Part shown: one piece after another, positions 52,842-61,941 of the stretch | Numbering within the stretch: position 1 is the first letter of the stretch | Layout of the letters: the number at the start of each line of letters is the position of its first letter | Assembly (NCBI RefSeq): GCF_016650815.1 | Contig: NZ_JAEKEZ010000034.1 | Location: forward strand, 62,001 to 126,000 | Direction of reading: 5' to 3' | DNA: 64,000 nucleotides | From: Pseudomonas sp. TH31 | GTDB lineage: Bacteria; Pseudomonadota; Gammaproteobacteria; Pseudomonadales; Pseudomonadaceae | Notes under the pieces: model-generated | Databases searched by the model: none | What the model was told of the DNA's origin: nothing | What the model saw: only the letters and a program-made list of their open reading frames with translations | Translations under genes and position numbers: made by a program

Positions 52842-53570
52842 TTAAGACGTCCCAAAATCAAACGGTGCCAGCGCAAACCCGTTCTCATCCACCTGCAACG
52901 CCCAGCCCTGGCGATCCCAATCCCCCAGCACGATGCGTTTGGCCGCTTGCTCGCCAATCTGCAACTTGTGAATGGCTGGACGGTGGGTATGCCCATGAAT
53001 CAGGGTTTTCACGCCATATGCCTGCATGATCCGCGGCACTTCGTCCGGCGTCACATCGACAATGTCGTTAGCCTTCATCCGCGTCTGCGCACGGCTTTCA
53101 CTGCGCAGCTTGCGCGCCAGTTTATGCCGGGTGCTCAAGGGCAGATGCCGGAGGATGAACAGGGTGATGGGGTTGCGCAGGTAGCGCCGCAGCTTCATAT
53201 AGCCGACGTCGCGGGTGCAGAGGCTGTCGCCGTGCATCAAAAGCACCGGCTCGCCGTAAAACTGCACGACACTCGGGTCCTTCAACAGCGTACAGCCGGC
53301 TTCTTTGCAGAACGCCTTGCCGAGCAGGAAGTCACGATTGCCGTGCATCAGAAAAATGGCCGTGCCGCTGTCGCTGAGTGCGCGCAGGGCCTGGCAGATG
53401 GAACGCTGGAACGGCGTCATGGCATCGTCGCCAATCCACGCCTCGAAAAAGTCGCCGAGGATGTACAGCGCACTCGCTGTGCGGGCGCGTCCGGCGAGCA
53501 AATCCAGAAACGCCCGGGTAATGTCCGGGCGCTCCTCTTCCAGATGCAAGTCTGAAATCAGCAATATCAC
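52842..53570 (-). CDS. lpxH: UDP-2,3-diacylglucosamine diphosphatase
   Basis: A 242-residue calcineurin-like metallophosphoesterase. Metal motifs: LLISDLHLEEERP, LGDFFEAWIGDD, MHGNRDFL and LIHGHTHRPAIH; the last is the lipid-X pyrophosphatase family's end. It releases lipid X from UDP-2,3-diacylglucosamine in lipid A synthesis. It overlaps the ppiB stop by ATGA, and PpiB-LpxH is a standard Pseudomonas pair. Confidence 0.94.
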   Translation of the reverse strand: MILLISDLHLEEERPDITRAFLDLLAGRARTASALYILGDFFEAWIGDDAMTPFQRSICQALRALSDSGTAIFLMHGNRDFLLGKAFCKEAGCTLLKDPSVVQFYGEPVLLMHGDSLCTRDVGYMKLRRYLRNPITLFILRHLPLSTRHKLARKLRSESRAQTRMKANDIVDVTPDEVPRIMQAYGVKTLIHGHTHRPAIHKLQIGEQAAKRIVLGDWDRQGWALQVDENGFALAPFDFGTS

Positions 53571-54070
53571 TCAATGATCTCGGCTTTCTCGATGATCACG
53601 TCGTCTGCTGGTACGTCCTGGTGGCCGGACTTGGAAGTGGTGCTCACGCCTTTGATCTTGTCGACGACGTCGGTGCCGGCAACCACTTTGGCGAATACCG
53701 CGTAGCCCCAGCCCTGAGTGGTCTTGGCGCTGTGGTTCAGGAAGCTGTTGTCAGCCACGTTGATGAAGAACTGGGCGGAAGCCGAATGCGGCTCCATGGT
53801 GCGCGCCATGGCCACGGTGTACTTCTCGTTCGGCAGGCCGTTGTCAGCTTCGTTCTGGATGCTTGGGCGCTTGTCTTTCTTTTCTTTCATGCCTGGCTCG
53901 AAACCGCCGCCCTGGATCATGAAGTTACCGATCACACGGTGGAAAACGGTGTTTTCGTAGTGGCCGGCCTTGACGTACTCGATGAAGTTGGCAACGGTCA
54001 GCGGTGCCTTTTCAGCGTTCAGTTCCAGGACGATGTCGCCATGGTTGGTGGTCAGTTTGACTTGGGTCAT
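53567..54070 (-). CDS. ppiB: Peptidyl-prolyl cis-trans isomerase B (cyclophilin)
   Basis: A 167-residue cytosolic cyclophilin: FHRVIGNFMIQGGGFEPGM (catalytic Arg), ARTMEPHSASAQFFINVADNSFLNHS and WGYAVFAKVVAGTDVVDKI. It has no signal peptide, so it is the PpiB type rather than the periplasmic PpiA. It is first in the ppiB-lpxH operon and divergent from glnS. Confidence 0.94.
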   Translation of the reverse strand: MTQVKLTTNHGDIVLELNAEKAPLTVANFIEYVKAGHYENTVFHRVIGNFMIQGGGFEPGMKEKKDKRPSIQNEADNGLPNEKYTVAMARTMEPHSASAQFFINVADNSFLNHSAKTTQGWGYAVFAKVVAGTDVVDKIKGVSTTSKSGHQDVPADDVIIEKAEIIE

Positions 54071-54338
54071 GATCGGGGACTCTTTATAAAAGAAGCGTTT
54101 TCAATGAATTCGCGGGTTTCGGGGCGTTTGGGCCCTCAACCGGTTTGGCCAGCAGCAGCCAAGGTGCGCAGTTTAGCGCGACAGGCGCGAATTTCGAGGC
54201 TGTTTTTCAAAACAGGTGCATTAAACGCAGCTGTTTTAGGGCCTGCTCTGTCAGCGGCTTGACGGCATCGGCTATGATAGCGGCTTTGTTTTGTCAGGCC
54301 TTTAGTTCCGGCCGCGCACTCGTACGTTCAAGGATCCT

Positions 54339-56039
54339 ATGAGCAAGCCCACTGTCGACCCTACCTCGAATTCCAAGACTGGCCCTGCTGTGCCGGTCAA
54401 TTTCCTGCGCCCGATCATCCAGGCGGACCTGGACTCGGGTAAGCACACGCAGATCGTCACCCGTTTCCCGCCAGAGCCCAACGGCTACCTGCACATTGGT
54501 CACGCCAAGTCGATTTGCGTGAACTTCGGCCTGGCCCAGGAATTTGGCGGTGTCACGCACCTGCGTTTCGACGACACCAACCCGGCCAAGGAAGACCAGG
54601 AATACATCGACGCGATCGAAAGCGACATCAAATGGCTGGGCTTTGAATGGTCCGGCGAAGTGCGCTACGCCTCGCAGTATTTCGACCAGTTGCACGACTG
54701 GGCCGTCGAGCTGATCAAGGCCGGCAAGGCCTACGTTGATGACCTGAGCCCGGAGCAAGCCAAGGAATACCGTGGCAGCCTGACCGAGCCGGGCAAGAAC
54801 AGCCCGTTCCGTGACCGTTCGGTGGAAGAAAACCTCGACTGGTTCGCCCGCATGAAGGCCGGCGAATTCCAGGACGGCGCACGTGTACTGCGGGCCAAGA
54901 TCGACATGGCCTCGCCGAACATGAACCTGCGCGACCCGATCATGTATCGCATCCGTCACGCTCACCACCACCAGACCGGTGACAAGTGGTGCATCTACCC
55001 GAACTACGACTTCACCCACGGTCAGTCGGACGCCATCGAAGGCATCACCCACTCGATCTGCACCCTGGAGTTCGAAAGCCATCGTCCGCTGTACGAGTGG
55101 TTCCTGGACGCCTTGCCAGTGCCGGCGCACCCGCGCCAGTACGAGTTCAGCCGCCTGAACCTGAACTACACCATCACCAGCAAGCGCAAGCTCAAGCAAC
55201 TGGTCGATGAAAAGCACGTGTTCGGCTGGGACGATCCGCGCATGTCCACGCTGTCGGGCTTCCGCCGCCGTGGCTACACGCCTGCGTCGATCCGCAATTT
55301 CTGCGACATGGTCGGCACCAACCGTTCTGACGGCGTCGTCGATTTCGGCATGCTCGAGTTCAGCATCCGTCAGGATCTGGACCAGAACGCTCCGCGCGCC
55401 ATGTGCGTGCTGCGTCCGTTGAAGGTGGTGATCACCAACTACTCGGAAGACCAGGTCGAGAACCTCGAACTGCCGCGTCATCCGCAGAAAGAAGACATGG
55501 GTGTGCGCGTTCTGCCGTTCGCCCGTGAGATCTACATCGACCGTGAAGACTTCATGGAAGAGCCGCCAAAAGGCTACAAGCGCCTGGAACCGAACGGCGA
55601 AGTGCGTCTGCGCGGCAGCTACGTGATCCGCGCCGACGAAGCGATCAAGGACGCCGATGGCAACATCGTCGAACTGCGTTGCTCCTACGACCCGCAAACA
55701 CTGGGCAAGAACCCTGAAGGCCGCAAGGTCAAAGGCGTGGTGCACTGGGTGCCGGCGGCTGCAAGCGTCGAGTGCGAAGTGCGCCTGTACGATCGTCTGT
55801 TCCGTTCGGCCAACCCTGAGAAGGCCGAAGACAGCGCCAGTTTCCTGGACAACATCAACCCTGACTCGCTGCAAGTTCTCACTGGTTGTCGTGCTGAGCC
55901 TTCGCTGGGCAATGCACAGCCGGAAGACCGTTTCCAGTTCGAGCGCGAAGGCTACTTCTGCGCTGACATCAAGGACTCGAAACCCGGTCATCCGGTCTTC
56001 AACCGTACCGTGACCTTGCGTGATTCGTGGGGCCAGTGA
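54339..56039 (+). CDS. glnS: Glutaminyl-tRNA synthetase
   Basis: A 566-residue class I synthetase. HIGH motif in PEPNGYLHIGHAKS, amino-acid pocket RFDDTNPAKEDQEYIDAIESDIKWLG, KMSKS equivalent in TITSKRKL and the anticodon-binding C-terminal beta barrels (SYVIRADEAIKDADGNIVELRCSYDP). It charges tRNA-Gln. It ends 15 bases before cysS, so the pair is an operon. Confidence 0.95.
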   Translation: MSKPTVDPTSNSKTGPAVPVNFLRPIIQADLDSGKHTQIVTRFPPEPNGYLHIGHAKSICVNFGLAQEFGGVTHLRFDDTNPAKEDQEYIDAIESDIKWLGFEWSGEVRYASQYFDQLHDWAVELIKAGKAYVDDLSPEQAKEYRGSLTEPGKNSPFRDRSVEENLDWFARMKAGEFQDGARVLRAKIDMASPNMNLRDPIMYRIRHAHHHQTGDKWCIYPNYDFTHGQSDAIEGITHSICTLEFESHRPLYEWFLDALPVPAHPRQYEFSRLNLNYTITSKRKLKQLVDEKHVFGWDDPRMSTLSGFRRRGYTPASIRNFCDMVGTNRSDGVVDFGMLEFSIRQDLDQNAPRAMCVLRPLKVVITNYSEDQVENLELPRHPQKEDMGVRVLPFAREIYIDREDFMEEPPKGYKRLEPNGEVRLRGSYVIRADEAIKDADGNIVELRCSYDPQTLGKNPEGRKVKGVVHWVPAAASVECEVRLYDRLFRSANPEKAEDSASFLDNINPDSLQVLTGCRAEPSLGNAQPEDRFQFEREGYFCADIKDSKPGHPVFNRTVTLRDSWGQ

Positions 56040-56054
56040 TTCAAGGAAGCTAAA

Positions 56055-57436
56055 GTGCTTACGATCTACAACACGCTCACCAAGAGCAAAGAAGTCTTCA
56101 AACCGCTGGATGGCAACAATGTGCGCATGTACGTCTGCGGGATGACCGTGTACGACTACTGCCACATTGGCCATGGCCGCAGCATGGTCGCGTTTGACCT
56201 GGTGACCCGCTGGTTGCGGTTCAGCGGTTATAACCTGACCTATGTGCGCAACATTACCGACATCGAAGACAAGATCATCAATCGGGCCAGGGAGAACGGC
56301 GAGCCGTTCGACGTGCTGACCGAGCGCATGATCACTGCGATGCACGAGGACGAGGCGCGCCTCAACATCCTCAAGCCGGACATGGAACCGCGGGCCACCG
56401 ATCATATCGCTGGCATGCAGACCATGATCCAGACCCTGATCGACAAGGGTTACGCCTACGCCCGGGTAATGGCGACGTGTACTACCGCGTCGCCAAGTTC
56501 ATGGGTTACGGCAAGCTGTCGCGCAAAAAGATTGAAGACCTGCGCATCGGCGCGCGGATCGAAGTCGACGAGTCCAAGCAGGACCCGCTGGACTTCGTGT
56601 TGTGGAAAGGCGCCAAGCCGGGCGAGCCGAGCTGGCCATCGCCGTGGGGCGACGGTCGTCCGGGCTGGCACATCGAGTGCTCGGTGATGTCGACCTGCTG
56701 CCTCGGTGAGACTTTCGACATTCATGGCGGCGGCAGCGACCTCGAGTTCCCGCACCATGAAAACGAAATCGCCCAGAGCGAAGCGGCGACCGGCAAGACC
56801 TACGCCAACGCGTGGATGCATTGCGGCATGATTCGCATCAATGGCGAGAAGATGTCCAAGTCCTTGAACAACTTCTTCACCATTCGCGATGTGCTGGAAA
56901 AGTACCACCCGGAAGTCGTGCGTTACCTGCTGGTGTCGAGCCACTACCGCAGTGCGATCAACTACTCGGAAGACAACCTCAAGGACGCCAAGGGCGCACT
57001 CGAGCGTTTCTACCACGCGTTGAAAGGCCTGCCGAGCGTGGCACCGGCCGGCGGCGAAGCTTTTGTCGAGCGCTTCACCACGGTGATGAACGACGACTTC
57101 GGCACACCGGAAGCCTGCGCGGTGCTATTCGAGATGGTTCGCGAGATCAACCGTCTGCGCGAGAGCGATCTCAATGCGGCGGCAGGTCTGGCGGCACGCT
57201 TGAAGGAACTGGCCAGTGTGCTGGGGGTGCTGCAGCTCGAAGCCGATGACTTCTTGCAGGCCGGCGCTGAAGGCCGGGTTGATGCTGCGCAAGTTGATGC
57301 GCTGATTGCTGCGCGGCTGGCGGCTCGTGCCGGTAAAGACTGGGCCGAATCCGACCGCATCCGCGACCAGCTCACCGCCATGGGCGTGGTGCTGGAAGAC
57401 GGCAAGGGCGGCACGACCTGGCGTCTGGCTGACTGA
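56055..57436 (+). CDS. cysS: Cysteinyl-tRNA synthetase, frameshifted as read
   Basis: Class I synthetase with a GTG start. HIGH region VCGMTVYDYCHIGHGRS (zinc cysteine included), ITDIEDKIINRA, and after the break the GGGSDLEFPHHENEIAQSEA zinc site and KMSKSLNNFFTIRD. The frame is lost at the CCC run 56461-56463 (residue about 136); one more C gives GYAYAPGNGDVYYRVAKF and a protein of about 460 residues, the normal length. cysS is essential and single-copy in most bacteria, so the break is almost certainly an assembly error. Confidence 0.94.
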
Positions 57437-57452
57437 TTGCTTTATTCGTTGC

Positions 57453-57487
57453 AAACAAAAACCCGCCTTGTGCGGGTTTTTGTTTTT
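57453..57487. terminator. Rho-independent terminator between cysS and uppP
   Basis: AAAAACCCGC-CTTGT-GCGGGTTTTT forms a 10-bp stem flanked by A- and T-runs, so it can serve both convergent genes. Confidence 0.88.
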
Positions 57488-57517
57488 GGGTGTAGCTCGA
57501 TAGGCCTTTGAGGTGAC

Positions 57518-58390
57518 TCAGCTCAAGAGGCCGGTACTGACGGCGACAATCAGGAAAATACCCAGCGCCGCGCGGTAAATCACAAACGGCCAGGTGGAGA
57601 ATTTTTCCAGGAACTTCATCAGGCCCCAGATGGCGAAAAACGCCGAGACGCTGGCGACTACCAGGCCAAAAACCAGGTGGGCCCAGGCCTCCGCCGGGAG
57701 CTGCGCATGGAACAACACCCACAGTTCCTTCAGGCCGGCCAAGGCGATAGCGGGCAGACCCAGCAGGAAGGAAAAACGCGCTGCCTCTTCGCGTTTGAAA
57801 TTAAGGAACAGCGCGGCTGTCAGCGTTGAGCCGGAGCGGGAAACCCCAGGAATCAGCGCGCCGATCTGAGCAATACCGACAATCAGCGCATCGCGCAGAC
57901 GCATTTCGCCAACGGTGCGCCGGTGACGGCAACTGAGTTCGGCGGCCGCCAGCAAAACGGCCATCACCACGCAGGAGATCCCGATCACCATCAGGCCTCT
58001 CAGCGGGGAGTTACAGGCGTTCAGTGTCGATGACAAGGCGATGCCGGCAATGCCGATCGGAATGGTCGCCAGCACGATGGCAACGGCCAGCTTGAACCAC
58101 TGGTTGTTGTAATCACCCTGGCGCACGGCACCTATGCTGCCGGTCACAACCTGCCTCACATCCCGCCAGAAGTAACTGACAACAGCCGCCAGTGCGGCCA
58201 GTTGCATGGCGGCGGAAAACGCCGATCCCGGATCAGGCCAGCCAAGCAGGGCAGGTACGATTCGCATATGCGCAGTGGAAGAAACGGGCAACAACTCGGT
58301 GATGCCTTGAATGATGCCCAGGATGCCGATTTGCAGGTAATCCAGTGAGGCGAAGCCGATATCAAGGCCGGCGGAACAGATGTTTGTCAA
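57518..58390 (-). CDS. uppP: Undecaprenyl-diphosphatase (BacA/UppP family)
   Basis: A 290-residue polytopic membrane protein with about eight helices. Motifs: IIQGITELLPVSSTAHM (catalytic Glu and SSTAH) and GALIPGVSRSGSTLTAALFL (PGVSRSG). It dephosphorylates undecaprenyl diphosphate, recycling the lipid carrier of peptidoglycan synthesis. The N-terminal MTNICSAGLDIGF extension before the family start is longer than usual. Confidence 0.92.
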   Translation of the reverse strand: MTNICSAGLDIGFASLDYLQIGILGIIQGITELLPVSSTAHMRIVPALLGWPDPGSAFSAAMQLAALAAVVSYFWRDVRQVVTGSIGAVRQGDYNNQWFKLAVAIVLATIPIGIAGIALSSTLNACNSPLRGLMVIGISCVVMAVLLAAAELSCRHRRTVGEMRLRDALIVGIAQIGALIPGVSRSGSTLTAALFLNFKREEAARFSFLLGLPAIALAGLKELWVLFHAQLPAEAWAHLVFGLVVASVSAFFAIWGLMKFLEKFSTWPFVIYRAALGIFLIVAVSTGLLS

Positions 58391-58721
58391 AGCACTTATC
58401 CTGTGAGAATAAGAGGGGAGGGAGGTGTTTGGTTCAAGGCAAGAGAATCTAAAAGCTGAAACATTTCGTCACGTTTAGTCGGCACAGTCAACTCCCTGAT
58501 GGGCGCAGGGTGCTTGGTTAACAAAATTGGTCTTGAACGCTCGCCGAGCATCCATGTTCTGTACGTTAACTGCGTATATTTCTATCGCAAGAATCGAATA
58601 GCTCAAGGCATCCGTCCTTGCCAATTCGGTCAAGTCGTTACAGTCCGATCACAGCTCGGATCTGGATGCAGGACGCGAGGGAATTCTTTATATGGGCGGG
58701 GTGGGATGAGCGCGCAAGATC

Positions 58722-58823
58722 AAAAGATCGCAGCCTTCGGCAGCTCCTACAGGGACGGTGTTCAACCGCGAATGTGCGCGAGGGCGCTGATCGCGTAGGA
58801 GCTGCCGAAGGCTGCGATCTCTT
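58722..58823. repeat. REP/REPIN palindrome
   Basis: Inverted pair of the AAAAGATCGCAGCCTTCGGC element with a centre of about 45 bases. Confidence 0.88.
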
Positions 58824-58845
58824 GATCCTCAACCCCAAAACGCAA

Positions 58846-58868
58846 AAACGGCACCCGAAGGTGCCGTT
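58846..58868 (-). terminator. nuo operon terminator
   Basis: AACGGCACC-CGAA-GGTGCCGTT stem; on the minus strand it is followed by a T-rich tract, 30 bases after nuoN. Confidence 0.85.
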
Positions 58869-58897
58869 CCTGTTTTCTACCGAGTATCGCTAAACGA

Positions 58898-60361
58898 TCA
58901 ACCCGCCAGCACTGCCTGCTGAACCAGCGTCAGCAACGGCTGTGGATACAGGCCGAGGAAGAACGCCAGTGCGGCGATGGCCAGCAGCATCACGCCGCCT
59001 GCACGTTGTTCCCAGTGCAGTTGCGCATCGTGGCGACGCAGGTTCGGCTCGATCAGGTACAGGGTGACCATCACGCGCAGGTAGTAGAAGACGCCGATGG
59101 CGCTACCCAGTACCAGGGAACCGACCAGCCACCATTGGTGCGATTCGACGCCGGTAGCAATGATGTAGAACTTGCCGATGAAGCCCGCGGTCAGCGGGAT
59201 ACCGGCCAGGGACAGCATCATCACGGTCAGTACGGCGGTCAGGTACGGACGACGCCAGAACAGGCCGCGGTATTCGTACAGGGCATCTGCGTCACGGCCC
59301 TTGTATGGCGAGGACATCAGGGTGATCACGCCGAAGGCGCCGAGGCTGGTGATCACGTAGGTGACCAGGTACACGCCAATGGCTTCCACGGCCAGACCTT
59401 TGCTCGCCACCAGGGCGATCAGCAGGTAACCGAAGTGAGCGATGGACGAGTAGCCCAGCAGACGCTTGAGGTTGTTTTGGGTCAGTGCCAGCAAGTTACC
59501 GAACAGAATCGACGCAATGGCGATGATGGTCAGCACGTCGCTTAGCACACCGCTGCTCGCCGCTGGGGAGATCTGGAACAGACGCACCATCACCGCAAAC
59601 ACGGCGACTTTGGAAGCGGTCGCCAGGAACGCGGCCACCGGTGCCGGAGCCCCTTCGTAGACGTCCGGGGTCCACAGGTGGAACGGTACCAGCGACAGCT
59701 TGAACGCCAGGCCGATCAGCATCATGCCCAGGCCCATTTGCGCCAGCGAGCTTGGCAGGCCGGTAGACGCCAGCGCCTGACCGATACCGACGAAGCTCAG
59801 GGAGCCTGCGTCGGCGTAGAGCAGGGCCATACCGAACAACAGGAACGCGGAGCCGGCGGCCGACAGCACCATGTACTTGATGCCGGCTTCCAGCGAACGC
59901 TTGTTGAAGAAGGCGTAAGCCACCAGACCGTAGACCGGCACCGACAACAGTTCCAGACCGATGAACAACCCGGCCAGGTGCTGCGCGCTGACCAGCACCA
60001 GGCCACCGGCGGCGGCCATCAGGATCAGCAGGTACAGTTCTTCACGGTTGCCCGGGTAACCCGTGCCGCCATCACCGAGGTAGGCGTGGGCGAGGGTCAC
60101 ACAAGCGAGGGTGGCGACCAGGATCAGCGCCATGTACAAGCAAGCGAAGCTATCGATTTGCAGCAGCGGGGTCACGGCCAGGGGCGCGACTTTCAAGGCT
60201 GGCAGGATCGACAGCAACGCCAGGTTCAGGCCCGCCACGGAAATCAGGAAGGTCTGCGAGTGATTGCGGCGCCAGGCGATGGCCAACATCACCACGATGA
60301 TCGTGGCGGTGGTGATCAACAATGGCGCGAGCGCGATAAAGTGTTGAGTCGTGAATTCCAT
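58898..60361 (-). CDS. nuoN: NADH-quinone oxidoreductase subunit N
   Basis: A 487-residue antiporter-like complex I membrane subunit with about 14 helices. Conserved lysine/glutamate positions lie in SLVPFHLWTPDVYEGAPAPVAAFLATASKVAVFAVMVR and LFGNLLALTQNNLKRLLGYSSIAHFGYLLIAL. Start MEFTTQHFIALAPLL at 60361. It is the last gene of the nuo operon, followed by a terminator. Confidence 0.95.
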   Translation of the reverse strand: MEFTTQHFIALAPLLITTATIIVVMLAIAWRRNHSQTFLISVAGLNLALLSILPALKVAPLAVTPLLQIDSFACLYMALILVATLACVTLAHAYLGDGGTGYPGNREELYLLILMAAAGGLVLVSAQHLAGLFIGLELLSVPVYGLVAYAFFNKRSLEAGIKYMVLSAAGSAFLLFGMALLYADAGSLSFVGIGQALASTGLPSSLAQMGLGMMLIGLAFKLSLVPFHLWTPDVYEGAPAPVAAFLATASKVAVFAVMVRLFQISPAASSGVLSDVLTIIAIASILFGNLLALTQNNLKRLLGYSSIAHFGYLLIALVASKGLAVEAIGVYLVTYVITSLGAFGVITLMSSPYKGRDADALYEYRGLFWRRPYLTAVLTVMMLSLAGIPLTAGFIGKFYIIATGVESHQWWLVGSLVLGSAIGVFYYLRVMVTLYLIEPNLRRHDAQLHWEQRAGGVMLLAIAALAFFLGLYPQPLLTLVQQAVLAG

Positions 60362-60368
60362 AGCGCTC

Positions 60369-61901
60369 TTACCGGGCCGAAGCGAGTTGAGTGAAGGCGG
60401 TGCCGAGCCACTGCTGCACGCCATGCATCGTCGCGGCAGAGGTGTCGAGGAACGGTTGCGGGTACACGCCGATGTAAATCAGCAGCATCGCAAGCCCGAC
60501 CACCATGATCAGTTCGCGACCATCCATGCCATGCAACACCGCATCCGATTTGGAAGGGCCGAAGTAGGCGCGGTGGATCATGATCAGCGAGTAGACCGAA
60601 CCGAACACCAGGCCAGAGGTGGCAATCGCGGTGATCCACGGTGCAGCAGCGAAGGTGCCGATCAGGATCAGGAACTCACCGACGAAGTTACCGGTACCCG
60701 GCAAGCCCAGCGACGCGGCTGCGAAGAACAGGCTGATGGCCGGCAGGTAAGCGATCTTCGACCACAAACCACCCATTTCACGCATATCGCGGGTGTGGGT
60801 GCGTTCGTACAGCTGACCACTGAGGATAAAGAGTGCCGCGGCCGAAACACCGTGCGCCAGCATCTGCATCACGGCGCCTTGCAGCGCCAGTTGGCTGCCG
60901 GAGTAGATGCCGATCAGGACGAAGCCCATGTGGGAAACGGATGAGAAGGCAATCAGGCGCTTGATGTCGGTTTGGGCGAACGCCAGGAACGCACCGTAGA
61001 AGATCCCGACCAGACCGAGGGTCATGGCGATCGGCGCAAACTCGGCCGAGGCATTCGGGAACAGCGGCAGGGCGAAACGCAGCAGGCCGTAAGCCGCCGT
61101 CTTCAACAAGATACCGGCCAGGTCGACCGAACCTGCGGTTGGCGCCTGGGCGTGAGCATCAGGCAACCAGGAGTGGAACGGTACGACCGGCAGCTTCACC
61201 GCGAAGGCGATGAAGAAGCCGAGCATCAGGATGTACTCGGTGGTGAGCGACATCTTGGTTTTCAGCAGGTCGGCGTAGTTGAACGTGATCACGCCGGTGC
61301 TGTTGAAGTTGACCAGCACCAGACCCAGGATCGCCACCAACATGATCAGGCCGGACGCCTGAGTGAAGATGAAGAACTTGGTCGCCGCGTAGATCCGGGT
61401 TTTCTTGCCGTCCGAAGAACTGTGACCCCAGAGCGCGATGAGGAAGTACATCGGCACCAGCATCATTTCCCAGAAGAAGAAGAACATGAACAGGTCGAGG
61501 GCGAGGAACACGCCGACGACACCGCCCAGGATCCACATCAGGTTCAGGTGGAAGAAGCCAACGTGACGCTGGATCTCTTTCCACGAGCAGAGTACCGAGA
61601 GGATACCCAGCAGACCGGTCAGCAGGATCATCAGCAACGACAGGCCGTCGAGGGCCAGGTGCACGCTGATGCCGAAGCGCTGAATCCAGATGTGCTTGAA
61701 CTCAAGCGCCCAGACCGGATCGGCGCCAGGCGCCGGTGCAAATGAGTAATTACCGTGGGCCCACAGCCAGAGGCCGAGTGCGAGTTCCAGGGTCATGGTC
61801 AACAGCGCAATCCAGCGGGGGAGGGTAGCGCCGAAGCGCTCACCCATCCAGCACAGCAGGCCGCCGATGAAGGGGATCAGGATTAGCCAAGGCAGAATCA
61901 T
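60369..61901 (-). CDS. nuoM: NADH-quinone oxidoreductase subunit M
   Basis: A 510-residue proton-pumping antiporter-like subunit. Key segments: FFFFWEMMLVPMYFLIALWG (Glu in helix 5), LPVVPFHSWLPDAHAQAPTAGSVDLAGILLKTAAYGLLRF and FAQTDIKRLIAFSSVSHMGFVLIG. It lies seven bases before nuoN and about 40 bases after nuoL. Confidence 0.95.
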   Translation of the reverse strand: MILPWLILIPFIGGLLCWMGERFGATLPRWIALLTMTLELALGLWLWAHGNYSFAPAPGADPVWALEFKHIWIQRFGISVHLALDGLSLLMILLTGLLGILSVLCSWKEIQRHVGFFHLNLMWILGGVVGVFLALDLFMFFFFWEMMLVPMYFLIALWGHSSSDGKKTRIYAATKFFIFTQASGLIMLVAILGLVLVNFNSTGVITFNYADLLKTKMSLTTEYILMLGFFIAFAVKLPVVPFHSWLPDAHAQAPTAGSVDLAGILLKTAAYGLLRFALPLFPNASAEFAPIAMTLGLVGIFYGAFLAFAQTDIKRLIAFSSVSHMGFVLIGIYSGSQLALQGAVMQMLAHGVSAAALFILSGQLYERTHTRDMREMGGLWSKIAYLPAISLFFAAASLGLPGTGNFVGEFLILIGTFAAAPWITAIATSGLVFGSVYSLIMIHRAYFGPSKSDAVLHGMDGRELIMVVGLAMLLIYIGVYPQPFLDTSAATMHGVQQWLGTAFTQLASAR

Positions 61902-61941
61902 GACGGGCTCAATTCCTTTCGCAAGTTCGCAAGGTTCATAT

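Larger units (their letters stand above)
58391..58897. other. 507-base intergenic region with one REP and the nuo terminator
   Basis: Between uppP and the nuo operon end I find no convincing gene. Frames such as 58499-58798 and 58618-58893 read through the REP palindrome and have no recognisable domain. 58391-58720 carries no clear promoter that I can name, although uppP must start here. Confidence 0.5.

Noticed and set aside
54294..56405. A 703-residue minus-strand frame over glnS
   Set aside because: Antisense shadow; the plus strand is a full glutaminyl-tRNA synthetase.
56461..56463. Programmed frameshift in cysS
   Set aside because: There is no slippery heptamer or downstream pseudoknot that I can see, and similar homopolymer breaks occur in many unrelated genes here.
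58499..58893. Small frames upstream of the nuo terminator
   Set aside because: They read through a REP palindrome, have poor codon use and no ribosome site.
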